Shown in pieces: positions 10,192-24,596 of a DNA stretch of 64,000 nucleotides. Source of the stretch: Lumbricus terrestris (taxonomy: Eukaryota > Annelida > Clitellata > Crassiclitellata > Lumbricidae); NCBI GenBank assembly GCA_949752735.1, contig OX457039.1, positions 46,520,599-46,584,598 of the forward strand, written 5' to 3'. The first letter of the stretch is position 1. Every line of letters starts with the position of its first letter. A model generated the notes under the pieces. That model was not told the origin of the DNA, made no database searches, and saw only the letters and a list, made by a program, of their open reading frames with translations. The position numbers and the translations under genes were made by a program.

Positions 10192-11741
10192 TCTCCCCTC
10201 TCTCTCTCTACGTGCGATGAAAATCAAATATTGACGTGAGTTCGGTGGCAGAAGGGAATAATTAAGGACGGGAGAAGACGTTAGCCTTTCTGAACTTGTC
10301 ACAATATGATTAGAATTTCCAGGAACACTTCTGTCTCCTTGCTGCTGTTTTGACCGAACAGAACAACTGTTTCCTATCAGGCTTTATTATCATCTGCAAG
10401 CAGCTGTCATGCGCAGATGGTCAATCCTTTAATGCGCAGCTGCTGGGTTTTGCTACTCAGACCGCCTGAGAAATGCTACGATTGGACAATGCAATGGTCA
10501 ATGGAGCTCATACATGTACGTGTCTTCTTCTTAATCGCAGGTCCTTGGAAATCTGCCAGGAATTTCTCGCGATCTATGCTGCAGCAGAATCAAGTAGAAA
10601 ATCAGGTCAATTTCTATCAACTCATGTGGTCCCATAAGACAGACGGATGGACGATGGAGTAGCGTGCAGTCTATGGCATAAAAAGTCTGTAGGAACTTGT
10701 CTTTGATCGAAATGACATCTCTATAGGAGTGAGGCGTAGACGGACGAATAGCTGCAGTGGCAGGGAGTCCCAACAGAATTACAGACTACAACTGAAAGGG
10801 TTCGCTGGCCTCGAACAGTGTCCCTATCTCGATATATAATATATATTATATATATTATACATATTATACATATTATATTGTGTATATATATTATATATAT
10901 AGGCCTATTATGTGTGTGTATAGGCCTATATATGAGATGGAGACAGCGAGAGAGACAGACAGACAGAGACTGACAGAGGGATTATTCAATGCAACACACA
11001 TGCATGTATTTCTATTTCTATTATTGTGCAGCTATAGTCTATATATATAATACTATAGAATATTCATACCTAGAACATTGTTAATTACTATTATTATGAG
11101 CTGCTTGAATAAAACTGAGCTAATCAAAACATTCCGATAGTGTTTCTGTGCCTTTTCGCACTCGTAATTATTCCTTATCCATGGAACTCATATTGTGACC
11201 AGTGCATGCTCAGTATAGGCTATGGCAGGGCTTTTTTAACGTGCAGTTGTACACATAATGTGCAGTTCTAACTGAATTTATGCAGTTGTAGAAGCACTTC
11301 TGTACAGTTAAAACTAGTAAAGAAGGTCATTGTCCTCCGATTGGAAGTAATTTGCCATGGATGATGGGAAAAAAGGAGTTGTGCAGTTCTAAAAATTCCT
11401 TAAAAACAGCCATGGGCTATGGTACCGGTACCATTCTCTTTGTACGACTTCACAGCGTTTGTCATAACCTACATTTCGATCTGCTTCGATCTAAAAGACC
11501 AAATTCACGGAGCATAGTTATTGCCAAAAGTGAGCAGACAACCCTGAATTAAATCTATTCAGAGGCCGTTCCAAGAAAATCGAAATATCTGCCACGTGAC
11601 CGTCCAAAAAGACTCTCCGTCCGTCCGTCCATCCGTACAGAGCAGTAGTCTGAGTGGTGTGCATCGTGATTAACTGTCGATTGCCATCGCCAGCGATCAC
11701 CCAACCATCCCCGTTTGCTATTACGCCATCATGGATCATTG

Positions 11742-12140
11742 ATGGGACGGACGGACGGACGGTCGAACGGACGGACGGAAGGACGAACGGACGAACGGAC
11801 GGACGAACGGACGAACAAACGGATGAACGAACGAACGGACGGACAAACGGATGAACACACAAACGGATGAGCGGACGAATGGACGGACGAACAAACGGAC
11901 GGAAGGACGAACGGACTAACGGACGGACAAACGGATGAAAGGACGAACGGGCGAATAAACGGATGAACGGACGAACGGACTAATAAACGGATGAACGGAC
12001 GGAAGGACGCACGGACGGACGGACGGAAGGACGAACGGACGAATAAACGGATGAACAGACGAACAAACGGACGGAAGGACGAACTGACAAACGGATGGAC
12101 GAATGGACGAACAAACGGACGAACGAACGGACGGACGGAT
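11742..12140. repeat. (GGAC)/(GAAC) tetranucleotide-derived array
   Basis: About 400 bases built of ACGGACGGACGAAC-type units with AAACGGATGAAC interruptions. The reverse strand encodes Pro-Phe-Val/Arg-Ser repeats in several frames at once, which marks the ORFs as repeat artefacts. Confidence 0.93.
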
Positions 12141-12774
12141 GTTGGTTTCTGGTTGCGACGACGCACGTAGATCTGCGCAAACGCCTGCGTGGCTGCAGAG
12201 GCAAGAAATTGAAGAGCAGCAGCCATTGAGCTGTTCCGTCGCCTACCCTCGACGACGACGACGACGGAACCCCGACCGGAAGGAGAAGAAACTCCGAACG
12301 CAAACACGGAGCGATATAAGCGGAAGCAATCACGGAAATTGGGGACTTCCTGGATGGAAGCAGCCGACCGGAAAGGGAGAGATTCGGTGGAATGGGTCAG
12401 CGAGGACCCGGAAGGTCATCGGAGAAGAAGAAGAAAGATGAGAAATCTTATCACGGACGGAGGATGGCGAACGAGAGAAGATAAGCGAAGAAGAGGAGAA
12501 GAATAAGAGAAGATGAAGAAGGAGAAGACCTTGGCCATAGAAGAAGACGATGCAGCATTCAAATATATTATATGTACGTTATGGGGGGGTGGGTGGGCGG
12601 CAATCGTAAGCTTTACGGCGCAGACAGAAATGACAATCCACTCACAAAGCAATTAATTTAATAATAGAGGAAACGTTTCGGATTACTTTTCGTTTCTAAA
12701 GATTACTTCGCATCGACATTAATCACGTTTGCTCTGAAAATTGCACTGAAAGCGCAATAAGATAGGCACACGCG

Positions 12775-13600
12775 TACACACAGAGGGAGAGAGACACATA
12801 CATACATACAGATAGAAGGCACTAGACAGACAAGCGGAGAGAAGATAAAAAGACAAACACGAGACAAACAGAAGGCAGACAGGCAGAAGATACGACAAGA
12901 GACAGAGATACATAGAGAAGATATACAGACAGAAAAGAGACAGACAGAGAGACAGAGAGAAGATATACAAACAAAAAAGAGACAGACAGAGAGAAGATAT
13001 ACAGAGAGAAAAGAGACAGACAGAGAGACAGAGAGAAGATATACATACAAAAAAGAGACAGACAGAGAGACAGAGAGAAGATATACAGAGAGAAAAGAGA
13101 CAGACAGAGAGACAGAGAGAAGGTATACAGACAAAAAGAGACAGACAGAGAGACAGAGAGAAGATATACAGAGAGAAAAGCGACAGACAGAGAGACAGAG
13201 AGAAGATATACAGACAGACATAAGACATAAGACATACAGACAGGCAGACGACAGACAAAAAGAAACCAGACAAACAAAAACAAAAAGCGACAGAAGATAC
13301 AATAACCAAAGACAGGCAGACAAGGCACACAGGCATACATGCAGTGGACAGACATACAGGCAGAAGACAAACGGACCGACCACAGAAAGACAGACAGAAG
13401 AAGGTAAAAAGACAAGATGCAGAAGAGCAAGCAGAAAACAAAGAGACACACAGACAGAAGACAGACACACAGACAAAAGACATACAGAAGACAGACAAAC
13501 AGAATAAAAAGCAGACAGATCAGATCAGAAGAGGACAGGCAGAAGTCGGACAAGATGAAAACAGACAGACAAAAGCAGTCAAGCAGACAAAAGATAAACA
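12775..13600. repeat. Purine-rich (AGAC)-derived array with higher-order repeat of about 42-64 bp
   Basis: Units such as AGAAGATATACAGAGAGAAA followed by AGAGACAGACAGAGAGACAG recur about eight times between 12900 and 13215, flanked by looser CAGA-rich sequence. Three overlapping ORFs on the - strand read Cys/Leu/Ser-rich in every frame and are not genes. Confidence 0.9.
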
Positions 13601-14149
13601 GATATGTGGAGAACAGAGTAAAATAATAAAAATTCTATCATTTATTTCAAATCAAATCAGTCAGTACTGTACAGTTGGCAACCAATCAAAAATAAAACAT
13701 TTTCTAAATCAGTACGCCTGAAATAGTTATATAGAGGGACCCGAAGGGGTTTTGCAACCCCGCTATATGAGCCCCTCTAGATGGGCCCCATCTGAGCGGT
13801 GATAATCATGAACATGAGAGTCATTATAGGTTGCGATGGTGTGGTCATGCCATAATTATAGTGCATTTAAATAGATAAAAAAAGGGAATAAGCAGGTTAA
13901 CTAATGGCACCGCTTAGCAGTCGAAGAATAGTAGAAATATATGGAATACAGACTGATATAAAAAGAATGAGAAAGGACGAGACGGATAGACAACATTATA
14001 TACATGTGCATGTAAGCCGACAACCATACATGCAGAGAGATGGATAGGCAGACACATTGACAAAATAGAGTTAGACATAAATAAGGACGCTTAAAAGCTA
14101 CTCGGAACGAAAGAGAATTTGCGAGAAAGACAGAGGTAGACAGAGAAGT

Positions 14150-14203
<54 letters not shown>

Positions 14204-14258
14204 AGAGAGAGAGAGTGAGAGAGAGACAGAGAGAGACAGGAGATAGAGAGTGAGAGAG

Positions 14259-14306
<48 letters not shown>

Positions 14307-14309
14307 GAG

Positions 14310-14373
<64 letters not shown>

Positions 14374-14490
14374 GAGAGAGAGAGAGAGAGAAGAGAGAGA
14401 AGAGAGAGATAGAGAGACAGACAGAGACAGAGATAGAGAGACAGAGAGAGACAGAGGCAGAGACAGAGAGAAAGAGAGGGGAGAGAGAGA
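14150..14490. repeat. (GA)n microsatellite
   Basis: About 340 bases of GA with occasional GGA, GACA and GATA interruptions, giving extreme purine/pyrimidine strand bias. Confidence 0.95.
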
Positions 14491-14549
14491 GAGAAACATG
14501 GCGAGCAAAAAATCGATCGTCCGAATCAATACACATCGACTGCTGATGG

Positions 14550-15745
14550 TCTACGGTCGTATCCGATGGATAAATCAGACATAATCTATATATCTATGGC
14601 TACAATTAGGCTGTAAATATGTCTCATCGTCGGTAATTAAGAGTTCTGCGTTCACGTAAATCGCCTTTATGCTGGACTTTAATCTGCATGGTCTTCAAGG
14701 CCGCTAATATATATTTATATATAATATTTATTTGTGTTTTTATATATATATAATATTTATTTGTGTATTTATATATGATATATAGACCCTATAAAATATA
14801 TTACTTGTGTGACTGACATTGGCAAATATGATATATAATATTGCGGCTTGCGTGCAATTACTTTCTGCACGCAGTCGCGATTGCGAAACATCGATCCTAC
14901 CAGATTCGATTCTTGATGTCTTAACAAACGAGAAAATATTAATCCAAGCATGCGTCAATGCACGTTAGTCATAAATTTACACGCTTTCTAATAATATTAT
15001 TTGAATTTCACTGTAATGAGGTTGTGAGGCATGCGGATCGTAGACCTACTTTAATTCATAGTAATATAGAATACTTGTTAAGTTTCAACTCCTTTTTAAA
15101 AAGATTATTTCAAAGATTAAGAAATTTATTGATGCAAGATCTAGATCTACAGACATTGCACCTCAAGTAGATCGTTAATCCGACTAATGATCTGTAACCT
15201 GCCTGAAGTTCCGGTGTAAAACATTGTACATGCATTTTAATCACATTGCAGCTTCTTTGGCCAGGAATCGCTTTTAATATCCTTAAGCGTTCAACTCTTT
15301 GAGTAATGGCAAAATAGTAGAAACGACATGTCACAATAGTCTATAAATAGGCCTACTATAGGCTACAGGAAGACATAGCCTATACATCTTGTAAAAGGCT
15401 GCCTTATAAATAATAATTTACTTTGAACTTTACAAAAAACCTATACAATAGCAGTTATGGACAATCAGCATTTTATGGGGAGAAGTGGGGATTTGGAATA
15501 GTGGCAAGACTCATTTATAATGGTCATTTAACCTGCTATTTTCTTGCCAAATTTTCTATTCCGTCAGCTTTATAGTCCGTTTAGAACTGCATGTGCTGCA
15601 TGCTCTGCAGTTTAACTGCCAATGTTTCATATATAGTTCTATCATATATACTCTATACTATGTAGACCTGCAAAAGAGGCGTTTTGCCCCCCTCTACCCT
15701 ACTTCTGGGTCAGACCTCATCGATCGGTTCGGACGACGCATAGTC

Positions 15746-15784
<39 letters not shown>

Positions 15785-16650
15785 TAAACGAGAGCTGTTT
15801 TGTTATGGTGTTAAGTTATGGTGTTCCGCAACAGACTTCCCTACTTAAAATTTCTCTCCTTCCGAGAACCTCATCGAAACAGATTCGTTTGTTGGTCAAT
15901 CTGGTCGTCCGTCAACCGCTTTGTTCATCTGCCTGGGGAGATCTGCAGGTTCCTCGCTTCCATCGATCAACATGAGAGCCGCGTGCACTGAAGTCACGCT
16001 CATTGGAACAGTCTTCCTATATGTGACCATTCCCAATTATGTCATTAACTCGGTTCTTCACTATAAATTAGAGTCTTGCTGATGTCTATCTATTTAAATC
16101 CCTTAGAAAGAAACCACAGGCGTTGTTAAATAGAACTGGCCACATCACATTAGGCTACTACGTCGCTCGGGAATAAGCGCTCGTGAATGAGCTGGTGTCC
16201 TGCGCTTGGCTTTCGAGTGGCGCTTTAGAAGTTTGAAGATTACGATCGCGAATATATTATACGCAATGCAAATGAATACATCTGCCTAAATGCTGAAGCT
16301 CGTATACAATCAGCTGTGCTCATGCAGACCACGCCATTTGTAACAGCTTAAGTTTTAGGGGTGTATAGTGTATACGTTCATGAAAGTGCAATGGACAACG
16401 ACATACATTGCGATACGATTCGATCATATTATGGGTTTGCAGTCTGACAATCCGAAACTTTTTAACTGATTAATGACTTCAAATTATTGAACTTTGATAA
16501 TAATCATGCCAACTGGAGATATCCAATCCATTTTTATAGCCTACTCATTTGTCCGACACTGCAGACGTTTCTTGCATTAATGATTTCATACATGCATGCA
16601 ACTAAATTTAGAACCGGTTACAAGAATATATCCTACAGGGAAAGATATCG
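14550..16650. other. AT-rich spacer
   Basis: No gene recognised. Contains TA-rich runs at 14705-14790 and a pure (TA)n at about 15750-15781. Further 3' exons of the ankyrin gene were looked for on the - strand and not found. Confidence 0.45.
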
Positions 16651-16653
16651 TAC

Positions 16654-16776
16654 CTGTTGTTTCTGTATCGAGTCGCACCTGACAATGTCGAAAGCAGGCG
16701 CCTGCAGGATGAGCTGAACGGCCTCCGTGTTCCCCAGACGTATAGCCATGTGCAGCACGGTGTCTCGGTTGGATGT
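16654..16776 (-). CDS. Ankyrin-repeat protein, exon 3 (as seen)
   Basis: Acceptor TTGCAG and donor GTACGATA bound a 123-base, 41-codon exon in phase 0 at both ends. It encodes an ankyrin repeat beginning TSNRDTVLHMAIRLGNTEAV and continuing QLILQAP, with the TxLHxA turn and hydrophobic helix pair of the fold. It joins in frame to the exon at 21234-21344. Ankyrin repeats mediate protein-protein binding; the partner is unknown. The 3' part of the gene lies further left and was not identified. Confidence 0.85.
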
Positions 16777-16779
16777 CTG

Positions 16780-19700
16780 CAATGATCGCATTCACAAATT
16801 AATAATTAGACATGATCGAATTACGACTGGTTATGCAACACACCGTCGACATAATTTATATATAAAATAAATTATATATATTAATCATATTAATATGCAT
16901 TATAATTATAATAGACCTGTCATAATCATTAATGTTATAAGATATGAACGCGTGCATGAGATTGTGTGTCCATAAAATTATACGGGGATTGAAGAATGCA
17001 TGCTTGCTTGCATCATGTGTAGAAGACTATATCGGTTAGTCACTGGGTCTATATATGCTGCACCTATAAATGTAAGTCGGCCAGTGATCACACATACATA
17101 GGCACACACACATAAGCACATACGCAGAAGCACATACACATGTGCACACATAGGCACACACATGCAGACAGTCGCGTTGTCAATGGTTTCAGGTAACGAC
17201 AAGTAGGCTATAGGGCTAACAATCTGCGCAAAAATTGAGAATCGGCATGCATTCATGCATGCATATATACATTCATGAATGCATACGTTACAACTGTACC
17301 GTGTACACCGTACATGCAATACATAGGCCTATGCACATGCCTACATGCATGTATGCATGCGGAGGTACACTTAGTACACACGTATGGGCACAGCCTACAT
17401 TATTGTAGCAAAAGTTATTCACAGGCACAGGTGAAGCATGTGATATATCATAATTATTAGAAAGTTCATATATTTTCCCCTTGTGTAAACCCGGTGAAAG
17501 GCTCTTCCAGGACGAAGACCACATGATTAGATAAAATCATGACCTGCTACATCTGGCTATCACGTGTGAAGTGGTTATTTACGAATAAGATTTACGTGAC
17601 ATAAGGATTCCCTCGGTTGCGGTCGCAAGCGCTTGTAAACAAATTAGAGTGCTTGGCAAAGACCCGGCGAAGTGGACCGACTTCCCTTTGTCTTAAATAT
17701 AAGTTAATAATTTATTTCCCTTTAGAAAGGTTGAGTCCTTTCGGTCGTGTACGCGACGGCGGCGACTGCGGCCAGCGTCTCCAGTCGTGACTGTAGACAA
17801 AGCACTCCTAAAGCACTCCTGAAAATGGCCGTCATCTGACAATTCCTTGCGGCGTGTGCATTAGTCGCGTAGCGTTGCATGAAAATGGACGACATCTGCC
17901 AGCGACGGTTGTAAGCCAAACACTTGCAGACTATCGTCGACTGATGCTATAGGAGAGACACACGACGTTTGGGATTAAAGAAGCTTTGCATATACGACCG
18001 ATTGTCAGGGGAAAATGCTCTAAAATATTGGTTGCTGAGTGAGTCTGGATTTAGCAATTGGCAATTCTGTTGTGCAACTAAGCACACGAAACAAGTGAAA
18101 TAGTCTACGTTTGGAATAGGCCTATACCTATAATCTGTTCGAGGACCAACATCAAAATGCATACTTAGTAACCAGTTAAGATATAAAATAGAATTCTAGT
18201 CGTCACAAAATATGAAGGTACTATTCATAGACATAACTGGTTACTGGTTAGGTTATAATAGGGTTATGATAGAACTGACTAAGAAGATCAATTTACTGGT
18301 TCAGCGCCATCTTCGTCACCATGCTGACGTATTTTACAGATGGAATAGTCTACGACTTTACGTGCACATAATACATTTTCGAAGTAAATTATACCAGGAT
18401 ATAAAACTATATCAAGAGGTCTACTTCCTCGTTTTTGGACTCGCTTATCCGGTATTACACTTTTTTGTGTCTCGACTTTGCTTCCGGTATTCTTAGCAGC
18501 AAGAAAGACAGGCTGCAGCTGATGAAATGACGCTAGATTAATTAGCTGCAGACTTGAAGTAAATGTCAAGAAGGTCTAGCATAAGAAGTTTCTTCAATAA
18601 CATTATTGGAAGCAATAATAATTCATTTCTTGCATCACTCATGCCTCAGCAGGACTTATAGGCCTACATGATCTGTCGACTTACGCTCAAACAAATAGCA
18701 ATTATAAAATACATGGCAATATTATATATTTATATATCGGGACATGCGTATATATATGCCACTATAGTGTAAACAGTTAATTATTTCGCATGAGTTTTTA
18801 GCCTGCAGCAATATGAAGGACCGATGCGCGCTAAGACGCGACTGGATGAAGTCTGTTCGTCTGTGGGACTAATGAGATGACCGGACGAAGGAGGGTGAGG
18901 CTGAGTGACTGAAAATAAGCGGGTCATAAATGTCGTCTGGTGTCGCCCTTTCGGCTGTAAATCGTTTGCTTTCATTTGGCGGGAAAAAAACAGTCGCACT
19001 GCTTGTTGCAGGGTTCAGCGTTTTTCGATCATTTTTCTGTCACATTTAACTCGTTTCGTTTCTTTGATTTACTGAAGTCTCTTTCGGTTGCGGTTGATTT
19101 GTGGATTTCTTATCGTCTCCTCTTCTCTATATACTATCACCCTTCGTGCAAGATCTCTATTGCACGTATAATTATTATGTCTATTGCTGCATCTCAATTT
19201 GAAGGCTACTTCAATTTGCACTAAACCGTTCTTCAATAATTATTAATTAATTATTCTTCGCTATGGTTTTTCACTTCATACTTCAAATTCTCGAATGGAG
19301 TCAGAGCTCTGCGCAGACTTGAGAGCTCTGGCCCTGTCTCCAGCGCGATGGGATTTCTTACAAGCAGTCTACCTATGATCAGTAATTATATAAATTTGTT
19401 GCATATTTAGTGCAACCGAAATCCGTTGGGTTCTGCTGATCCATATCCTCTGTTCTGTCAACTTGGTATTTTTCTGCATTTATAAAAAAAGAGACGTTTT
19501 AGGATTGCAACTAAACCATTGAGGTCTTAGTATGCTGATCGGTAGGCCTATATGACAATAGGCTACACTTATATGCTGGAAATTCTCTTAGTTGCTGTTT
19601 AACAACAACGTGTCACAAAAAATGATTAGCCCTCCTCCTTTATCCGGACTTGGGACTGGCACTGCCATAAAATGGAGTTACTGGATACGTTGCCCCCACT

Positions 19701-21230
19701 TGTGCTATCTATAACCATTCAGCAGGTCTTGCCAATAATTATTAAGTTGTCATATGTTGTGAATGCCTATGTGCAACCCAAAACTATCCGTGGAGTTCTA
19801 GATCCATAACATATGCATATGCATGCCGTGGCATTCACTCGGAATTCGAGATTACATACTACTAAACTGCTGGTATTGACAACTACCCATTGAAGTCTTA
19901 ATAAGGAGATATATCGATAGGCCTATGTTTTTCAAATGTTACCCAATGTGTGTTGTCTTATAGCTTGTCAGCAGTGTTTGCAAATAGTCGTCAATTGGAA
20001 CGTCTAATTGATTATTGGCAATCTGTCAAATGCCTTTCGTAAACAGTCAAACATGACACAAGCTAGAATATACAGAATGGCCGTAAAGCGCATTCCGAAA
20101 TGAATTATTTGAAGGAACTGTCGTTCTAACAAAGAAGGAACCTGAGGGTAATTTCTCTGCCGTCTCTGATTTGTGCACACACACACACGGTTCGTTGCAG
20201 CGAAACAAGTTCAGCTGCACCGCTGCAGCTCTTTCACGGTCGAGACAGGGTTGACATTTGAGACCGCGATGGGTCATGGATTCTAGCCAATAAAACCGTA
20301 ATGGCGAAACATTGAGTACAGCCGCAGTCGCTCTCTTACACGGAATTTCATTATGCTCCTATAGCTGGCACGCAGCACAAAGAACGATGAGCAGAGTATC
20401 GCAATCGAATGGCATTGTCATGCAAGGAAATTCATGACTCGGGTCAAACGTCCATCGTTAGCCGCTTTGTCTGTGTGTCCGAGTATAAGATTGAGCCGGA
20501 ATTTTTTTGTCAAATCGATTTAAATCAAACCGATTATATTGGTGGCGCTGCAGAAACGCTCGACCTGAAGCAGCGGCTGCAGTGCAGTTGTTCTCGACCG
20601 ACGGCTGCAGGGGTGGCTCGGAGGGTGGCTCGGTGGGTGGCGGGTGGTTGCTCGCAGAGATTTCAAATGAAAGCAGTTATCATAGAGATAAAATCGCGAA
20701 AATATAAATCATGGTCGCGCACAGATCCGCCGGAGCTTTGTATTGACAATTATTACTCAATACATATACACACATTATACCGGTATATATATATAGATCT
20801 ACATGTATATATAAACACATACATATATACACGTGAGTGCGCATATAACTGCATATATACATATACAGTTGTAGCCTGTAAAAGTACATATAGGTACATA
20901 GTCTATATATTTACATAACGTACATTATAAGGCTTGGACACACTCTAGAGTCTAGAAGCTGTCCGACTAGCGACTCTTGGTTATTTGTTTTTAGTCTATA
21001 TAGCATCGACTTGAATGTGTGGTTAAATACAAAGAGATATTGTTAAGGGCCACTATGTATAACATAATTAGGCCTATATGTCCATTTATGTATCGAGACA
21101 TTTAATAAAGCGCCTTTAAAATAGCTCTATGTAATACAAACATTATGCATAAAATCTGTTAGTAATTTTGAACGAAAAGACTATACACGCTCTTATGAAA
21201 TTAGTCTCGACACTGCAGTAGCAGTAGACC
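16780..21230. other. Intron of the ankyrin-repeat gene, about 4.5 kb
   Basis: No coding exon recognised. Contains AT-rich microsatellites, CA-rich runs at 17095-17165, and a reverse-oriented copy of the 8.56-kb repeat fragment at 19627-19665. Confidence 0.5.
19627..19665 (-). repeat. Interspersed repeat fragment (copy of 8563-8601)
   Basis: Reverse complement of the 39-base fragment at 8.56 kb, with about two differences. Confidence 0.6.
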
Positions 21231-21233
21231 TAC

Positions 21234-21344
21234 CTCGTCTTTAGCGTTGACATCGGCTCCGTAGAGAATGAGTTGCTGAACCGTCGTTAGGTTATTTGTT
21301 GCGATGCCGTGAAGAACGGCGTGATGCAAGGCGCTTCGACCGAC
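21234..21344 (-). CDS. Ankyrin-repeat protein, exon 2 (as seen)
   Basis: Acceptor ATTGTAG and donor GTAGGTCT bound a 111-base, 37-codon exon, phase 0 at both ends. It encodes one ankyrin repeat: GRSALHHAVLHG, then TTVQQLILYGADVNAKDE. The GADVNAKD ending is diagnostic of the family. It links in frame with exon 1 (which ends DINGKDS) and with exon 3. Confidence 0.9.
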
Positions 21345-21494
21345 CTACAATTGATCACAAATCAACACACACACATGCACGCACACACTCACTCACTCAC
21401 CTATACTACAGTGGGTTCCTACTGTAGGCCTATACAGTGAGTTACAACAACAACGGCGAAATTTACAATATGCTTGACTCTTATTTGTACTGTC

Positions 21495-21560
21495 GTGGTT
21501 GGGCTGGGAGCGTCTCTGTAGAGTAAGTTTTTTGAAGGGGGTCGATATAAACTATAAAGT
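21495..21560 (+). repeat. 3' tail of a non-LTR retrotransposon
   Basis: GGGCTGGGAGCGTCTCTG followed by GTAAGTTTTTTGAAGGGGGT matches the tails at 9.2 and 50.8 kb. Confidence 0.5.
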
Positions 21561-23324
21561 CAATTTTTCTGTTCCAAGTCTATAATGTCCTTACATGGAG
21601 TAGGCCTACGGTTTACGCCAAACAATTTTACATGAGATCACACCACTTAGCGCTACATTACATCATAAATAATTATTAACTCGCATAACGGTATCGGTTC
21701 ATCTCCAATGCATCACATAGCAATACATCATTATAACACTAGCCTACATCATATCTTTACATACATGTAATTATTAGGCCTAATTAAGTCCCCGTATCAA
21801 ATTGCGTCCCATTAAATTACATGAAAACAATTAGCACAGTTCGGTATAGGGCCTAGTTCCACATCGATGTGGTTCAACAACAGCTATTTCTACAATCAGA
21901 TAAACTGTACAAACCAAAGGCTGTCTTCAAATTGCTACAGACATATTCAGTTTAGAAACGCGACGAAGTTTTGCATTCAATCAGGTTTGAATAATAGCTG
22001 GTTTATAAAAGACAGAATTACAGCTAAAGCAGAGGGTGCTAGACCACGACCCCCTGGTGTTAAACTACAACGCACTCCTTCCTCGATCCCCTCCCTGGAA
22101 GTAATTTGAATGCAGGAGAAATTATCACTCCAAGTGGTTCCCTGGAAGAGGATTCCTTCGCTTCTCATTACCGGAGGATGATCGGAGGCGGCTCGTGTCG
22201 TGGCGTTCTCCAGTTTGCATTCCAGGCATTTTTCCGACAAAGGTTGCCAATAAACAGCGCCGTAAATCACGGCGCGCGTCCAGCGTATACGCAACGTCCT
22301 GCTGTAATTACCCTGTAAGAGCCGGACAGGACGTCCGCCGGGGATGATTAGGCGGACTAATTAATGTCCGGATGATCGTTCGCTAATCTCCACAGAATCC
22401 TTTACCGTCTCCTCGTAGCTGCATGAGGGAGGCTGCAGTCTTTCGTCTCTAAGGCATACTCTATCCACACGGCGTTACCTACTCACCCCTCCCCCACCCC
22501 CCACCCCACGCCCACCGCTTCTTTGTCGCCGACGCCGTCTGCGTTGTTCCTTTAGCCGTCGAAATTTGCCGTCCATTTACTTCGCCGACTTTCGATCTGT
22601 GGAAGCTTAACTGTAGTTACATCAGATCTTGTTTGTGAGATACCCAATGCTACAGTTAAAGCAATAGACATATAGCTATGGTTTGGCCATATCTCTCGCA
22701 CGATACATCAAATAGCTTAGTTTGCAGAAAATGTCTCAGCACAGTTGACTGCTTATTGCATGTGCACCTTGGTATAGTTTGACCGATTTGGTACGATAAT
22801 TATTAGTCTCCTACGGGGATCATTTACCTATTAATTATATTATGTATTGTATCCGTTTCGTTTCGCACTGCACTGCAGAGTTTCTTCTTTTTTAACCATC
22901 GAGTTATGTTTTTATGGCTATTTTGTAACTCCATGCATCCCAGCAGTTTCTAAGGATAGCTTTAGTTGTGCTAATTATTACGTCTTGCTAATCGCTGTCT
23001 TCCGTTGATGATTCAGTCTTTGAACACGTCTATCGGTTTTAGCAGCTGCATCAGTTGACAATGTATTTCGGAAGAGATTTCGACCTTTGTCTCCTGTCAA
23101 TGTTTCATTTGTGCGATCTATGCACAGAGAACCGAAGAGCGGCGTTTCAAATCGGCAACTCAGTCGTTCTGACGATCTAACCCGTTCTATAGGAGTTGCA
23201 TATAATGACGTCTCCTCTCCTTCAAGTTAGTTCTTTGCCTAAGACAGATTCAAACGTTCACCGGGCCATTACTGTCCATGCTCTGAGCTTTATCCTTCGG
23301 TTTGCTGGATATATATGCAGGGTC

Positions 23325-23450
23325 CTCGATAGCATAGTGACCAACGCCCTGGATTGTTGATCAAGAGGCAGGAGATTCGAATTCCCGCCATAGCAGGGCA
23401 GAGAATTTGGTGCTATAGATTTCTGTTCCACCAGCGCCCTCTAGTCAACT
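23325..23450 (+). repeat. tRNA-derived SINE
   Basis: An A-box-like segment (TAGCATAGTGACCAACGCCC) is followed, at tRNA spacing, by a B-box-like GAGATTCGAATTCCC. The intervening TGTTGATCAAGAGGCAGGAG is the usual shape of a Leu-type tRNA-derived SINE head. The arms do not fold into an intact tRNA. Confidence 0.6.
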
Positions 23451-24596
23451 CAATTATAACGAGTACATTGCCAGTCAAACCGTCTAATAGCGTATACTTG
23501 CCATTCAAAACTATCTCTTCTCATCCGAGCAATATTATTGTCAACTTCTAAGATGCAAAATAATTCCTTTTAAATGATACTCGTCAGGAACTCATTTTCC
23601 AAAATGTGGAAAAGCAGTTCGACCATATATAGTATATACATGTATTATGTGCATGGAAACGAGTTGGACAGATTGGTCTTGTTAAGAACTGAGTCATGTC
23701 TTGCTGCGTATAATTTTTTACAACATTGACGTATAGGTCTACAACAATTATTTGCAAGCTGTAGGGCTATACCTACACATTTCATATAATATTATCAACA
23801 ACGGGCAAAAGTGTCACGAACCCATCAGTCGACGGTTTTCGACGAAGACAAAGTGTAAATTCAGAATAAATACGTTGAAGTAGCTACTAACCTACTCTTA
23901 TTCAACATAATTATTAAACATGCACCGTTATAGAGTTTTCTTCTTAGATCTATAAGTCAAGTTTGTTTATTTTTGAACATCGCAAGGAGAGGTGCTGAAA
24001 ATGTTCAGTAACAAGTTCTTGGCCGCATCCATTCGCTTGCAGGCGGTGTAAGTCGTAGGAAAGTAGAGAAGGCAGACAAAATAATAATAGGCCTATGCAA
24101 ATACATACATGGTAGGCTACACCAGTCTGGTGTAGTTGCTGTGGATGTGTATACATGTGAAAACATATATAAAAGTCAATGAAGTCACGTAAATCAATGG
24201 ATATATATGCGTATAAATAAACAGTAAAACACCCGAACTGCATGGTTCTGAACTATATAAAGCCACAACGGACGGGTATACGGACCAAACAACTTGTCCG
24301 TATAGATCTATAAGCCCTATATATATATATTATATATACGGACCTGACTTTATGTAGCGCTATTGTATAATGAGATGGCCTCCCTCATGACGCAGTATAT
24401 TCTGTGATTTATATGATTTACATTTACATTAAAGATCGACCGACTGCACGGCACACTGACACATGCAGCCATGATACACGAAAGATATATCGGCAGAGAG
24501 AGAGAGAGAGAGATAATTACTGTAGACGTAGGAAGATCGAAAGACAAACACAGACTGAGAAGGACACAGTCGGAAAGGCATACAGGCATCTATAAT

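Noticed and set aside
12703..13553. Long - strand ORFs of 240-260 codons, Cys/Leu/Ser-rich, resembling membrane proteins
   Set aside because: All three - strand frames are open across the same purine-rich tandem array; composition follows the repeat, not selection.
17722..17919. A small - strand ORF in GC-richer DNA
   Set aside because: Short, without domain or splice signals consistent with the surrounding gene.
20409..20918. A 169-codon + strand ORF
   Set aside because: The second half is microsatellite-derived (Tyr/Ile/His from TATACA runs) and the first half has no recognisable domain or Kozak start.
21977..22294. A 105-codon - strand ORF as an exon of the ankyrin gene
   Set aside because: No ankyrin pattern and no acceptor/donor in phase 0 was found; left as intron sequence.
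22100..22560. A CpG-island promoter
   Set aside because: GC content rises modestly but there is no adjoining first exon on either strand.
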